In this document: in pieces, positions 43,029-53,346 of the stretch | How the letters are laid out: every line of letters begins with the position of its first letter | Numbering within the stretch: the first letter of the stretch is position 1 | NCBI RefSeq assembly: GCF_001619615.1 | Contig: NZ_LQQP01000012.1 | Coordinates: 62,001-126,000 of the forward strand | DNA length: 64,000 nt | Direction: 5' to 3' | Source of the DNA: Microbacterium sp. T32 | Lineage (GTDB): Bacteria; Actinomycetota; Actinomycetes; Actinomycetales; Microbacteriaceae | Position numbers and translations under genes: made by a program | Notes under the pieces: generated by a model | The model's database searches: none | Seen by the model: only the letters and a program-made list of their open reading frames with translations | What the model was told of the DNA's origin: nothing

Positions 43029-45904
43029 GCCTGACCACCTCCCCCCGCACGGATGCCGCGGCGCCCGCCGCCTTCACCGATCGCCACATCGGCATCGGCA
43101 CCCGCGACCGCGCGCGCATGCTCCAGGTCGTCGGGTACGACAGCGTCGAACGGCTCGTCGAGACCGCCGTCCCGGCATCCATCCATGTCCGTCCCCGCGA
43201 GACCAGCGACCTGCCGCCCGCCGCGACCGAGGCCGAGGCGCTCGCCGAGCTCCGCGAGCTCGCGTCGGCGAACCGCTCCGCCCGCCCGATGATCGGCCTG
43301 GGCTACTACGACACGTTCACGCCCTCGGTCATCCAGCGGAACGTGCTGGAGAACCCGTCCTGGTACACCGCGTACACGCCGTACCAGCCGGAGATCTCGC
43401 AGGGACGGCTCGAAGCGCTCATCAATTTCCAGACGATGGTCACCGACCTCACCGGTCTCGCGACGGCCAACGCGTCGATGCTCGACGAGTCCACCGCGGT
43501 CGTGGAGGGCATGCTCGTCGCCCGCCGCGCGTCCAAGGCCAAGACCGATGTCTTCCTCGTCGACGCCGACGCGCTGCCGCAGACCAAGGCACTGCTCGCC
43601 CACCGGGCCGCGGCCGTCGGCATCGAGCTGGTCGAGACGTCGTACGACGGAGAGATCCCCGAGAGCTTCGGCGCCTTCGTGCAGTACCCCGGGGCCACCG
43701 GGCGGGTGTGGGACTTCTCCGACGTCGCGTCGGCCGTCCACCGCCACGGCGGTCTCGTCGTCGCCGCGGCCGACCTGCTCGCGCTCACTCTTCTGCGCTC
43801 GCCGGGGACCCTCGGCGCCGACGTGGCAGTGGGGACGACGCAGCGCTTCGGCGTGCCGCTCGGTTTCGGCGGTCCGCACGCCGGATACATGGCCGTCCGC
43901 ACCGGTCTCGAGCGCCAGCTCCCGGGCCGTCTCGTGGGCGTGTCGGTGGATGCCGCGGGCAACCCCGCCTACCGCCTGTCGCTGCAGACGCGCGAACAGC
44001 ACATCCGCCGCGAGAAGGCCACGTCGAACATCTGCACCGCGCAGGTGCTCCTGGCCGTGATGGCCGCGATGTACGCGGTGTACCACGGGCCGGACGGGCT
44101 GCGCGCGATCGCGACCCGCGTCGCGCGGACCGCCGACGCCCTGGCATCCGCTCTCGTGTCGTACGACCTCACGCTCGCGTCCGACGCGTTCTTCGACACC
44201 GTGCGCGTGCACGTGCCGGGGCGCGCGCAGGACGTCGTCGACCGCGCCCGCGAGCGCGGCTACCAGCTGCTGTGGGTCGACGACGCCACGGTGGGCGTCT
44301 CGGTCGACGAGACGACGACGGATGCCGATGTCACCGCGATCGTGGCATCCTTCGGGCTGCCCGCGGTCGAACTGCCCGCGGGGGAGGCGCTGCGCGGTGT
44401 TCCCGAGCGGCTGCACCGCGACGACGCATATCTCACGCACCCCGTCTTCCACGCGCACCGCAGCGAGACGGCGATGATGCGGTACCTCAAGACGCTCGCC
44501 GACCGCGACTACGCGCTGGACCGGGGCATGATCCCGCTCGGCTCGTGCACGATGAAGCTCAACGCCGCGACCGAGATGGCGGCGGTGTCGTGGCCGGAGT
44601 TCGCGCGCGTGCACCCGTTCGCGCCCGAGGCCGACGTGCACGGCTACCTCGCGATGATCGAGCAGCTGGAGCGTTGGCTCGCCGAGGTCACCGGCTACGA
44701 CGCCGTGTCGCTGCAGCCGAACGCCGGCTCGCAGGGGGAGCTCGCGGGGCTCCTCGCGATCCGCGGCTACCACCACGCCAACGGCGACACCGAGCGCACC
44801 GTGTGCCTCATCCCGTCGTCCGCGCACGGGACGAACGCCGCCTCGGCGGTGCTCGCCGGCATGCGGGTCGTGGTCGTCGCGTGCGACGAGGCGGGCAACG
44901 TCGACCTCGACGACCTGCGGGCCAAGATCGCGCAGCACGCCGACGCCCTGTCGGCACTGATGATCACGTACCCGTCGACGCACGGCGTCTACGAGCACGA
45001 CGTCCTCGAGATCACGCAGGCCGTGCACGACGCCGGCGGACAGGTGTACGTCGACGGCGCGAACCTCAACGCGCTGCTCGGCTTCGCCCGCTTCGGCGAC
45101 CTCGGCGGCGACGTGTCGCACCTGAACCTCCACAAGACGTTCGCCATCCCGCACGGCGGCGGCGGACCGGGCGTGGGTCCGGTGGCGGCGAAGGCGCACC
45201 TCGCGCCGTTCCTGCCGTCGCACCCGTTCTCGCAGCGCGCCGATCACGCCGGCGGCGTCTTCGACGGCGGACCGGTGTCGGCCGCGCCGCACGGATCGGC
45301 CGGCATCCTGCCGATCTCCTGGGCGTACGTGCGGATGATGGGGGCCGAGGGACTCCGGCAGGCGACCGCGGCCGCCGTGCTCTCGGCGAACTACATCGCC
45401 GCGCGCCTGCGCGAGCACTACCCGGTGCTGTACGCCGGCGAGGGCGGCCTGGTGGCGCACGAGTGCATCCTCGACCTGCGTCCCCTCAAGGACCAGACCG
45501 GGATCACGGTCGACGACGTCGCCAAACGCCTCATCGACTACGGCTTCCACGCCCCGACGATGTCGTTCCCGGTGGCCGGCACCCTCATGGTCGAGCCGAC
45601 CGAGAGCGAGGACCTCGCCGAGCTCGACCGGTTCGTGGATGCCATGATCGCGATCAAGGGGGAAGCGCTTGCTGTCGCCGCGGGGGAGTGGCCCGCCGAC
45701 GACAACCCGCTCGTGAACGCCCCGCACACCGCGGAGGCGGCGGTCGCGAACGAGTGGCTGCACGCCTACCCCCGGGAGACGGCGGTGTACCCGCAGCGCT
45801 CGCTCGTCCGCGGCAAGTACTGGCCGCCGGTGCGCCGCATCGACCAGGCGTACGGCGACCGCAACCTCGTGTGCTCGTGCCCTCCGCCGGAGGCGTTCGC
45901 GTAG
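43025..45904 (+). CDS. gcvP: Glycine dehydrogenase (decarboxylating), P protein
   Basis: 959 residues, the single-chain form. PLP-binding Lys704 is in [17 protein letters not shown]. The N-terminal [25 protein letters not shown] and [22 protein letters not shown] stretches are diagnostic. It decarboxylates glycine and loads the aminomethyl group onto H protein. The long antisense reading frame over it is a composition artefact. Confidence 0.97.
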   Translation: MSLTTSPRTDAAAPAAFTDRHIGIGTRDRARMLQVVGYDSVERLVETAVPASIHVRPRETSDLPPAATEAEALAELRELASANRSARPMIGLGYYDTFTPSVIQRNVLENPSWYTAYTPYQPEISQGRLEALINFQTMVTDLTGLATANASMLDESTAVVEGMLVARRASKAKTDVFLVDADALPQTKALLAHRAAAVGIELVETSYDGEIPESFGAFVQYPGATGRVWDFSDVASAVHRHGGLVVAAADLLALTLLRSPGTLGADVAVGTTQRFGVPLGFGGPHAGYMAVRTGLERQLPGRLVGVSVDAAGNPAYRLSLQTREQHIRREKATSNICTAQVLLAVMAAMYAVYHGPDGLRAIATRVARTADALASALVSYDLTLASDAFFDTVRVHVPGRAQDVVDRARERGYQLLWVDDATVGVSVDETTTDADVTAIVASFGLPAVELPAGEALRGVPERLHRDDAYLTHPVFHAHRSETAMMRYLKTLADRDYALDRGMIPLGSCTMKLNAATEMAAVSWPEFARVHPFAPEADVHGYLAMIEQLERWLAEVTGYDAVSLQPNAGSQGELAGLLAIRGYHHANGDTERTVCLIPSSAHGTNAASAVLAGMRVVVVACDEAGNVDLDDLRAKIAQHADALSALMITYPSTHGVYEHDVLEITQAVHDAGGQVYVDGANLNALLGFARFGDLGGDVSHLNLHKTFAIPHGGGGPGVGPVAAKAHLAPFLPSHPFSQRADHAGGVFDGGPVSAAPHGSAGILPISWAYVRMMGAEGLRQATAAAVLSANYIAARLREHYPVLYAGEGGLVAHECILDLRPLKDQTGITVDDVAKRLIDYGFHAPTMSFPVAGTLMVEPTESEDLAELDRFVDAMIAIKGEALAVAAGEWPADDNPLVNAPHTAEAAVANEWLHAYPRETAVYPQRSLVRGKYWPPVRRIDQAYGDRNLVCSCPPPEAFA

Positions 45905-45963
45905 GCGGAGCGGGTCCCCGGGGTCGTGAGCCGCGGCCCCGGGGAACCTTCAGGGGCGTTGGA

Positions 45964-45969
45964 TAAAGT
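45964..45969 (+). promoter_or_regulatory. -10 element TAAAGT for the lone binding lipoprotein gene
   Basis: TAAAGT, then six bases, then GTG 45976. This supports the upstream GTG start over the ATG at 46006. Confidence 0.5.
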
Positions 45970-45975
45970 GCGCTT

Positions 45976-47715
45976 GTGCACCTCGAGCAGTACCAGCAGA
46001 CCTCGATGACATCGCGACGCCGCCTCGCGCGGCTGATCGTCCTCACCGCGGCCGCGGCGCTCGCCGTGACCGGATGCTCGGCGCCGCAACCGGCTCCCGC
46101 GGAGCAGCCGCCGGCACGGACGACGTTGACCGTCGGTGTCGTCGGCACGCCGACGAGCTTCAACGCCGCCACCGCCCACGGGGACACGGCCGCGAACCAG
46201 GCGCTCAACGCCCTGATGAACGAGAACCTCGGGTCGCTCGACGGCGACCTGCAGGTGGTCCCCAATGACGGGCTGGGGCGCATCACCCGTGTCGAGGGCA
46301 ACCCGCTCAAGGTCACGTACGAACTGTTCCCGGATCGCGTCTGGTCGGACGGTACGCCCATCACCCTCGACGACCTCATGTTCGGCTGGGCCGTCTCGTC
46401 GCACTACTTCGACGACGCGACGTACGACGCAGCGGGGGCCGTGGTCTCGGGAACGCGGTACTTCGACACGGCGACCCCCGCCGACCCGAACGCGCGCACC
46501 TCGCGTCCCACCCTCGACCGCGCCGCCGACACCCTCACCCTGACCTACGACGAGCCCTTCGCCGACTGGAACCGCCAGTGGCTGCTGGATCGCCCCGTGC
46601 ACGTGATCGCGGCCAAGGCCGGCGTGACCGTCCGCGACCTGATGACCGCGATCCAGACGACGCCCGAGGGGGACCCCGCCGCCCCCGTGGCGCCCAACGC
46701 GGTCCTGAGCGCCGCGGCCGCCGCGTGGAACACCGGGTTCGACGCCGCGGCGGACGGCACCCTCGACGTGTCGTCTGCGGTGGCGTCCGGCCCGTGGACG
46801 GTCGGGGAGGCGTCGAGCACCTCCGTCTCGCTCGTCCGGCGCGACAGCTACCAGGGTGCGCACTACCCCGGTCTCGAGGGACTGACCGTGCGGTTCTTCC
46901 CCGACCACGCGTCGCAGGTCGCCGCGCTGGCGTCGGGGGAGGTCGACATCGCCAACATCGGCGACCCGGATCCCGAGGACCTCACGACGCTCGCCGATGC
47001 CGGCGTGACCGTGACCACCGGTCCCACGGCGCAGACGATGCAGCTGCGTTTCGCCGACGCCACCTCCGATGAGCTGCGCAAAGCGGTCTTCCTTTCGATC
47101 GACCGCGACCAGCTCGTGAAGGACGTCGTCGGCACCGAGCGTTCCGGCGCGCGCCCGCTGCAGTCCTTCCTGTCGTCCGCAGCCACCGGGCAGGTGTACC
47201 AGCAGCTCAGTTCCGACAACGGTTCCCCGGGCACGGGCAGCGATGTGGGCGGGGCTCGATCGGCGCTCGACAATCTCGCGGCGGTCTTCCGCGTGTCCTA
47301 CGACCCCTCCGACGACACCGCCGCGGCGGTGTTCGCCCACCTCGTGACGATGGGGGCGGACGCCGGGATCGCCGTCCGCGCCTCCACCGCCACGGAGATC
47401 CCGGATGCCACCCTCGCCTGGGTCGGCGAGGACGAGAGCCTCTACCGCTCGGCGCGTGACCGGCTGGCCGAGGGCGTCACGTCCGTCGACGCGGAGAAGA
47501 CGTTCGACCAGATGACGCGCGAGACCGACCCGGTCGACGTGCTCGCGGCCGCGAAAGACATCGACCGCGCGCTGTTCGCCGAATACGCCGGGGTGCCGCT
47601 GTTCGAGCGGACGGGCGCCGTCGCCGTCGGCAAGGGCATCGGGGGAGTCACGTACACGTCGGAGCCGAACGGCATTCCGCCGTCGTTCTGGTCCTGGACG
47701 CCTCCGGCGACGTGA
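45976..47715 (+). CDS. Family 5 solute-binding lipoprotein, orphan
   Basis: 579 residues. The lipobox AVTGC places the lipidated Cys at residue 34. The SBP_bac_5 pattern follows (VWSDGTPITLDDLMFGWAVSSHYFDD, SGPWTVGEASSTSVSLVRRDSY, VFLSIDRDQLVKDV). No permease gene adjoins it. The alternative start ATG 46006 gives a more usual signal peptide, MTSRRRLARLIVLTAAA. Its proximity to typA recalls LpqW of mycobacteria, a family 5-like lipoprotein acting in cell-envelope lipid synthesis, so a non-transport role is possible; that is a guess. Confidence 0.85.
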   Translation: MHLEQYQQTSMTSRRRLARLIVLTAAAALAVTGCSAPQPAPAEQPPARTTLTVGVVGTPTSFNAATAHGDTAANQALNALMNENLGSLDGDLQVVPNDGLGRITRVEGNPLKVTYELFPDRVWSDGTPITLDDLMFGWAVSSHYFDDATYDAAGAVVSGTRYFDTATPADPNARTSRPTLDRAADTLTLTYDEPFADWNRQWLLDRPVHVIAAKAGVTVRDLMTAIQTTPEGDPAAPVAPNAVLSAAAAAWNTGFDAAADGTLDVSSAVASGPWTVGEASSTSVSLVRRDSYQGAHYPGLEGLTVRFFPDHASQVAALASGEVDIANIGDPDPEDLTTLADAGVTVTTGPTAQTMQLRFADATSDELRKAVFLSIDRDQLVKDVVGTERSGARPLQSFLSSAATGQVYQQLSSDNGSPGTGSDVGGARSALDNLAAVFRVSYDPSDDTAAAVFAHLVTMGADAGIAVRASTATEIPDATLAWVGEDESLYRSARDRLAEGVTSVDAEKTFDQMTRETDPVDVLAAAKDIDRALFAEYAGVPLFERTGAVAVGKGIGGVTYTSEPNGIPPSFWSWTPPAT

Positions 47716-47760
47716 CCGCCCGACCAGCCGGGGCCGAGCGCTCGGCCGTCGGGCGGGGCG

Positions 47761-48603
47761 CTAGGCGGTCGGGCTGGGCGACGGCGCCGGGGGAGCGAAG
47801 ATCCCCGGCCACCACGCCGCTGCCAGCGGGTAGCCGACGAATGCGATCACGTCGATGAGCGTGTGCGCCACGACGAGCGGCATGACGCGTCCCCAGCGCC
47901 GGTAACACCAGCCGAAGACGAGACCCATCACGACATTGCCCAGCGCCGACGGCCATCCCTGGTACAGGTGGTAGCTGCCCCGCAGGAGTGCGGTCGACAC
48001 GAGGATCCACGTCCACGACCAGCCGAGGCGGCGCAGTCGGTCGAACAGGTAGCCGAGGAAGATGACCTCCTCGGTGAGCCCCGCCCGCAGCGCCGCGAGG
48101 ACCAGCAGCGCGATCACCCACCACGAAGAGTCCAGGGGGGCGGGCACCACCGTGATGCTCTGCCCCAGGAGGCGTCCCACGGCGTACACGCCGATGCCCG
48201 GCACGCCGATGAGCGCGACGAGGGCCACGGCGCGCAGCACGTCGGAGCCGAAGCGTCGGAAATCCAAGCCGATGCGGCGCAGCGCGTTGTCGGCCGGCTC
48301 CCACAGCAGGTAGACGGCGAGGGCCACGAGCGCGAGCGAGAAGAAGATCCCGAGGAACTGGTACAGCGCGTCCCAGAACGGCTCATCGCTCCGGGAGGGA
48401 TTCAGCTGGGTCTGCTGCTGGGCGATCGGGGCGCGCGTCGCGGCCCGGACGAACGAGACGACCGAGTAGATGGCGGACTGCCCGACGCTCACGAGCAGGA
48501 CGAGCACGACCTCCCAGGGGAGCTTTCGGCGACGGAAACCGTCTTGTTCGATTCCGGGATCGTTGAAGCCCACAGAGCGCGGCATGTTGTCAGATTGCCA
48601 CAT
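47761..48603 (-). CDS. CPBP-family intramembrane protease homologue
   Basis: 280 residues and about six to eight membrane helices. The first motif reads RAGLTEEVIFLGYLF: the EE pair is intact, but the Arg of the usual EExxxR is replaced by Leu. The second motif, in RGSYHLYQGW, and the third His, in HTLIDVI, are present. CPBP (Abi/CAAX) proteins are glutamic-type intramembrane proteases; loss of the Arg makes activity uncertain. It is divergent from the peptide-importer operon. Confidence 0.85.
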   Translation of the reverse strand: MWQSDNMPRSVGFNDPGIEQDGFRRRKLPWEVVLVLLVSVGQSAIYSVVSFVRAATRAPIAQQQTQLNPSRSDEPFWDALYQFLGIFFSLALVALAVYLLWEPADNALRRIGLDFRRFGSDVLRAVALVALIGVPGIGVYAVGRLLGQSITVVPAPLDSSWWVIALLVLAALRAGLTEEVIFLGYLFDRLRRLGWSWTWILVSTALLRGSYHLYQGWPSALGNVVMGLVFGWCYRRWGRVMPLVVAHTLIDVIAFVGYPLAAAWWPGIFAPPAPSPSPTA

Positions 48604-48649
48604 GAAGTGCCCCTCGAATTAAAGGTATGTAACGGTTTCCCCAGGCGTT

Positions 48650-48678
48650 TTGACCAACGCAGAGCGTTTACCTATCGT
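48650..48678 (+). promoter_or_regulatory. Canonical promoter of the opp operon
   Basis: TTGACC and TATCGT are separated by exactly 17 bases. The predicted start near 48685 leaves a leader of about 73 bases to the GTG at 48758. Confidence 0.7.
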
Positions 48679-48757
48679 TTCCGTATCCACGGCCCCCCTC
48701 TGTCATGTCCTGTCTTGACGATCGGGGGTGCCCGTCAAACCTTGCACAGGAGGCAAA

Positions 48758-50548
48758 GTGTCTGAAAAGACTCGGCGCACGCGCGCCCTGGCGGCGGGAG
48801 CAGGTGTCGCCGTCGCGGCGCTCGCGCTCGCCGGCTGCACCACCACTGCCACGCCCGACGCGGGCGCGAGCAGCGGCGGTACCATCACCATCGCCACCAC
48901 GAACGCGTTCACCTCGTTCAACGGCGACACCCCCGAGGCGAACCTCGACACCAACGGCATGGTGGGCTACCTCACCGGTGTCAGCGGCGGCCTCGGTCTC
49001 GGTGGTTTCCAGCGCCTCGACAAGGACTTCAGCGTCCTCGACAACACCGACTTCGGAACCTACGAGAAGGTCTCCGACGACCCGCTGACGGTGAAGTACA
49101 CCATCAACCCCGGCCTGACCTGGTCGGACGGCGAGCCCATCAACGCCGACGACATGCTCGTCAACTGGGCCATCAACTCGGGCTACTACGACGACGCCAA
49201 GATCGACGCCGAGTCGGGCGAGGTCACCAGCGGCACGCAGTACTTCACGCTCGCGGGCAGCACCGCGGGTCTCGACACGACCGCGTTCCCGACCATCGGC
49301 GACGACAACATGTCGATGACCCTCGTCTACTCGACGCCGTTCGTGGACTGGGAGCTCGTCAACCCGATCGGCAAGCCGGCTCACGTGCTCGCCGAGAAGG
49401 CCGGTGTCTCCGAGGAAGACTTCATCAAGGTCCTGAAGGACACCCCGAAGGGCAACCCGGACGCTCCCGTCACCCCCAACGCCACGCTGAAGGCCGCGGC
49501 CGACTTCTGGAACAAGGGCTACGACGTCACGGCGATGCCGACCGACCAGAGCCTCCTCGTCGCGAGCGGTCCGTTCATCGTGACCGACTTCACCCCCGAG
49601 CAGAGCATCACGCTGGGCAAGAACCCCAACTACAAGGGCAGCATGTCGCCCAAGTACGACCAGTTGATCATCCGCTTCATCGGTGACGCCAACGCGCAGG
49701 TCACGGCTCTCCAGAACGGTGAGGTCCAGGCCATCCAGCCGCAGCCCTCCGCCGACACGCTGACCGCACTGAAGAACGCCAACGCCACGGTCCACTCCGG
49801 CAGCCAGCTGTCGTACGATCACGTCGACCTGACGTTCGCCGGTGTGTTCGCCGACGCCAACGTCCGCGAGGCCTTCCTCAAGACCATCCCGCGCCAGCAG
49901 ATCCTCGACTCGATCATCACGCCGATCAACCCCGACGCCGAGGTGCTGAACTCGCAGATCTTCCTCCCGACCGATGGCGACCAGTACAAGACCGCTGTCT
50001 CGGCCAGTGGCTACGACAAGTTCGGCGAGCCCGACATCGAGGGGGCCAAGGCGCTGCTGAACGGTGCGACCCCCACGGTCCGCATCCTCTACAACACCAA
50101 GAACCCGAACCGTGTCGACAGCTTCCGCGCCATCCAGCAGTCGGCGCAGCAGGCGGGCTTCAACATCGTGGACGCCGGTTCGCCCGACTGGGGCAAGCTC
50201 CTCGGCAGCGGCAGCTACGACGTGTCGATCTTCGGTTGGATCTCGCCGGGTGCCGGTAACGCCGCGCTCCCGCAGATCTTCAAGACCGCGGGCGGCGGAA
50301 ACTACAACAACTACAGCAACGCCACCGTCGACAGCCTCGTCGACGAGAGCCAGGTCACGACCGACAAGGACAAGCTGGCCGACATCAAGGTGAAGATCGA
50401 CGCGGAGACGGCCAAGGACTTCTACGGTCTGCCGCTGTTCCAGCTCCCCGGTGTCTTCGCCGACAACGGCACCGTCACGGGCATCGACTACTTCGGTGGC
50501 CAGACGGGCATCGTGTGGAACGCACAGGAGTGGACGCTCAACGGTTGA
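48758..50548 (+). CDS. Oligopeptide-binding lipoprotein, family 5
   Basis: 596 residues. GTG at 48758 is preceded by CAGGAGGCAAA. The lipobox LALAGC gives lipid-modified Cys27. Motifs TWSDGEPINADDMLVNWAINSGYY, GPFIVTDFTPEQSITLGKNPNYKG and the IFGWISPGAGNAAL region fit SBP_bac_5. It is the first gene of the importer; a hairpin follows it. It resembles the orphan lipoprotein two genes upstream in domain layout, so both may come from an old duplication. Confidence 0.92.
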   Translation: MSEKTRRTRALAAGAGVAVAALALAGCTTTATPDAGASSGGTITIATTNAFTSFNGDTPEANLDTNGMVGYLTGVSGGLGLGGFQRLDKDFSVLDNTDFGTYEKVSDDPLTVKYTINPGLTWSDGEPINADDMLVNWAINSGYYDDAKIDAESGEVTSGTQYFTLAGSTAGLDTTAFPTIGDDNMSMTLVYSTPFVDWELVNPIGKPAHVLAEKAGVSEEDFIKVLKDTPKGNPDAPVTPNATLKAAADFWNKGYDVTAMPTDQSLLVASGPFIVTDFTPEQSITLGKNPNYKGSMSPKYDQLIIRFIGDANAQVTALQNGEVQAIQPQPSADTLTALKNANATVHSGSQLSYDHVDLTFAGVFADANVREAFLKTIPRQQILDSIITPINPDAEVLNSQIFLPTDGDQYKTAVSASGYDKFGEPDIEGAKALLNGATPTVRILYNTKNPNRVDSFRAIQQSAQQAGFNIVDAGSPDWGKLLGSGSYDVSIFGWISPGAGNAALPQIFKTAGGGNYNNYSNATVDSLVDESQVTTDKDKLADIKVKIDAETAKDFYGLPLFQLPGVFADNGTVTGIDYFGGQTGIVWNAQEWTLNG

Positions 50549-50568
50549 TGAGCCGCTGAATCCCTCGT

Positions 50569-50600
50569 GAGGCGCCGGAGTCGCTCGGCTCCGGCGCCTC
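50569..50600 (+). terminator. Intercistronic hairpin after the binding-protein gene
   Basis: Perfect arms GAGGCGCCGGAG and CTCCGGCGCCTC with an 8-base loop and no U tract. Such hairpins lower permease relative to binding-protein expression by stabilising the upstream mRNA or by partial termination. Confidence 0.65.
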
Positions 50601-50700
50601 ACTTCGTGTGCGCGCGGCGTGCCACCCCCTGCGCTGCGCGACTATCCTTTCCAGGACGCCCACAGGCGTCCTCCACCCGATCGAAAGAAGTCCTCCCGCG

Positions 50701-52245
50701 ATGGTCGGATTCATCCTCAGGCGCATCGCCGTCTCGATCCTGGTCCTGCTTGCAGCCTCGTTCATCATGTACGTGCTGTCCGCCAACTCCGGCGACCCCC
50801 TGCAGGACCTGCGCGACAGCTCCGCCGCCAACCGTGACCAGCTCATCGCCGCCCGTGTCGCGGCCCTCGACCTCAATGTCCCCGTACCGTTGCGGTACTT
50901 CCTCTGGCTCGGCGGTGCCGCCGGCTGCCTCATCCCGTTCGCGGGGACCTGCAACCTCGGCCTGACGATCTCCAACGCCGCGGTCACCGACATCCTGCCG
51001 ACCGCCATCGGTTCGACCCTCCAGCTCGTGACAGCGTCGTTCGTGCTGGCGATCGTCCTCGGCATCGTCGTCGGCGTCGTCTCGGCCCTCCGCCAGTACA
51101 GCGGCTTCGACTTCGGCATCACGCTGCTGAGCTTCTTCCTCTTCTCGCTCCCGTCGTTCCTGGTCGCCGTCCTCCTGAAGGAGTTCCTGGCCCTGGGCTT
51201 CAACGACTTCCTGGCGTCGGCGACCTCCATCCCGATCTGGCTGATCATCCTGCTGGGTGTCGTCATGGCGGTCATCTGGCAGGCCATGATCGGCGGCGAC
51301 GTCCGCCGTCGGCTCATCGTCGCCGTGGTCGCGGGCCTGGCCACCATCGCGCTGCTGGTGTACTTCGACCTCACCGACTGGTTCCGCCACCCCGGTTTCG
51401 GGCCGGTCGGTCTGCTCCTGCTGATCGGTGGAGTCGTCGTGATCACGACGGCGCTCATCTCCGGATTGAGCAACCGCCGCGCGCTGATCGTCGCGGCGCT
51501 CAACGGTGCGATCGCGTACGTGTGCCACTTCGCCCTCCAGGGCCTGTTCGACATCTCGACGTTCGCGACGATCATCATCCTCGGCGTCGTCGCGGTGGCC
51601 GTGGGTCTCATCACCGGATATGTGCTGGGCGCTCCCGACCGGGGCATGGTCGCCCGTATCGGCGGCATCGTCGCGTTCTTCTCCGGCGCGCTCGTCGTGC
51701 TCGACCGTTACATGCAGTCGTGGCCGCAGTACATGGCCAACCCGCGGATCAACAACCGTCCCATCGCGACGGTGGGTGCGGGTACTCCCGGGTTCACCGC
51801 GGACATGTGGGTCAGCGGGATCGACACGTTCACCCACCTGCTGCTGCCGACGATCTCGCTGCTCCTCATCTCGTTCGCCGGTTACACGCGATACGCGCGT
51901 GCCGGAATGCTCGAGGTGATGAACCAGGACTACATCCGCACGGCGCGCGCGAAGGGCCTCCCGGAGCGCACGGTCATCCTGCGGCACGGTCTTCGGAACA
52001 TGCTGATCCCGATCGTGACGCTCGTCGCCACCGACGTCGGTGCGCTCCTCGGTGGTGCGGTCATCACGGAGCGGGTCTTCGCGATCTCCGGCATGGGCGC
52101 GTTGTTCGTCACCTCGATCCAACGCGTGGACGTGAACCCCGTGATGGGGTACTTCATCGTCATCGCCATCACCGCGATCCTGTTCAACTTCCTGGCCGAT
52201 CTCGCCTACGCCGTGCTCGATCCCCGCGTGCGAGTGGTCGCATGA
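50701..52245 (+). CDS. OppB-like ABC permease with ~175-residue extra membrane segment
   Basis: 514 residues. The N-terminal MVGFILRRIAVSILVLLAASFIMYVLSANSGDPL and the permease signature loop (YARAGMLEVMNQDYIRTARAKG, about 398-419) are standard DppB/OppB text. Between about residues 170 and 345 there is an inserted hydrophobic region with roughly five additional helices not present in the ~310-330-residue family norm. The frame is open throughout, so this is a real domain and not an error. The function of the insert is unknown. Confidence 0.88.
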   Translation: MVGFILRRIAVSILVLLAASFIMYVLSANSGDPLQDLRDSSAANRDQLIAARVAALDLNVPVPLRYFLWLGGAAGCLIPFAGTCNLGLTISNAAVTDILPTAIGSTLQLVTASFVLAIVLGIVVGVVSALRQYSGFDFGITLLSFFLFSLPSFLVAVLLKEFLALGFNDFLASATSIPIWLIILLGVVMAVIWQAMIGGDVRRRLIVAVVAGLATIALLVYFDLTDWFRHPGFGPVGLLLLIGGVVVITTALISGLSNRRALIVAALNGAIAYVCHFALQGLFDISTFATIIILGVVAVAVGLITGYVLGAPDRGMVARIGGIVAFFSGALVVLDRYMQSWPQYMANPRINNRPIATVGAGTPGFTADMWVSGIDTFTHLLLPTISLLLISFAGYTRYARAGMLEVMNQDYIRTARAKGLPERTVILRHGLRNMLIPIVTLVATDVGALLGGAVITERVFAISGMGALFVTSIQRVDVNPVMGYFIVIAITAILFNFLADLAYAVLDPRVRVVA

Positions 52246-52276
52246 TCGCCGCCGTCCGATTCCCGGAGGTCTCCCG

Positions 52277-53326
52277 ATGACCCAGATGCTCCCCGAGCCC
52301 GCGAACGTCGATGCTCCGCCGCCGTCCGACGAGCGGAAGACCGTCGGCGTCAGCCAGGGCCGCCTCATCCTGCGGCGCTTCCTGTCGAACAAGATCGCCG
52401 TCGTGTCCGGCATCCTGTTCATCCTGCTCGCGCTGTTCTCCATCTCCGCGATCGGTATCGGTCCGATCCCCGGCTGGTGGAAGTACGACTACACCTCGCT
52501 GAACCCGCAGAACGACGGCGGGGCGCCGACGCTTTCGCTGTGGCCGCTCTCGTTCGGTGACCACCCGTTCGGTCAGGACCGCATCGGCATCGACTACTTC
52601 GCCATGACGATGCGCGGCATCCAGAACTCGATCCTCGTGATGGTCATCATCAGCCTCGTGGGGACGGCCGTCGGCACGATCATCGGTGCGCTGGCCGGCT
52701 ACTACCGCGGCTGGCTCGACGCCGTCCTGATGAGAATCACGGATGTGTTCATCGTCATCCCGGTCATCGTCATCGGCGCCGTCGTCGGTCGCGCGACCGG
52801 TGGCCTGGGTGTCGTGCCGCTGGCGTTCTTCCTCGCCATGGTGTCGTGGACGACGATCGCCCGTCTCGTGCGCGCCGAGTTCCTCTCGCTGCGTGAGCGC
52901 GAGTTCGTCGAGGCCGCCCGCGTGGCCGGGGCGAGCGACGCGCGCATCATCTTCAAGCACATCCTCCCCAACGCGATCGGCGTGGTGATCGTCGCGGCGA
53001 CCCTGTTGGCCGCGTCGGCGATCCTCCTCGAGACGGCGCTGAGCTACCTCCAGCTCGGAGTGCGTCCGCCGGACGTTTCGCTGGGCCTGATCATCTCCGA
53101 CAACCAGTCGGCCTTCCAGACGCGCCCGTGGCTGTTCTGGTGGCCCGCGGTGTTCATCGTCGCCCTCGCGGTGCTGGTGAACTTCGTCGGCGACGGTCTG
53201 CGCGACGCGTTCGACCCGCGTCAGAAGCGCTTCTCGCTGCGTCGCACGAAGGAGCAGGCCGCTCCGTCGACCACGGCGCCGGCCAGCGTCGAGGGACGCG
53301 TGCACCCGGAGACGCCGTCGTCATGA
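52277..53326 (+). CDS. OppC-like ABC permease
   Basis: 349 residues. It starts with the OppC N-terminal domain (RLILRRFLSNKIAVVSGILFILLALFSI), followed by HPFGQDRIGIDYFA and the EAA loop AEFLSLREREFVEAARVAGASDARIIFKHILPNA. CGGAGGTCTCCCG precedes the ATG. It pairs with the OppB-like permease to form the pore. The C-terminal ~35 residues are a polar tail. Confidence 0.93.
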   Translation: MTQMLPEPANVDAPPPSDERKTVGVSQGRLILRRFLSNKIAVVSGILFILLALFSISAIGIGPIPGWWKYDYTSLNPQNDGGAPTLSLWPLSFGDHPFGQDRIGIDYFAMTMRGIQNSILVMVIISLVGTAVGTIIGALAGYYRGWLDAVLMRITDVFIVIPVIVIGAVVGRATGGLGVVPLAFFLAMVSWTTIARLVRAEFLSLREREFVEAARVAGASDARIIFKHILPNAIGVVIVAATLLAASAILLETALSYLQLGVRPPDVSLGLIISDNQSAFQTRPWLFWWPAVFIVALAVLVNFVGDGLRDAFDPRQKRFSLRRTKEQAAPSTTAPASVEGRVHPETPSS

Positions 53327-53346
53327 CGCGAGGCGTCGCCGCGATG

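Noticed and set aside
42677..45763. A 1028-codon open frame antisense to gcvP
   Set aside because: High-GC codon bias opens the opposite frames of real genes. The translation is low-complexity (Arg/Val/Gly/Asp) and matches no family; gcvP on the other strand is unmistakable.
48668..50602. A 644-codon frame antisense to the oligopeptide-binding gene
   Set aside because: Asymmetric composition, no ribosome binding site, no family pattern; the binding protein with its lipobox is the real gene.
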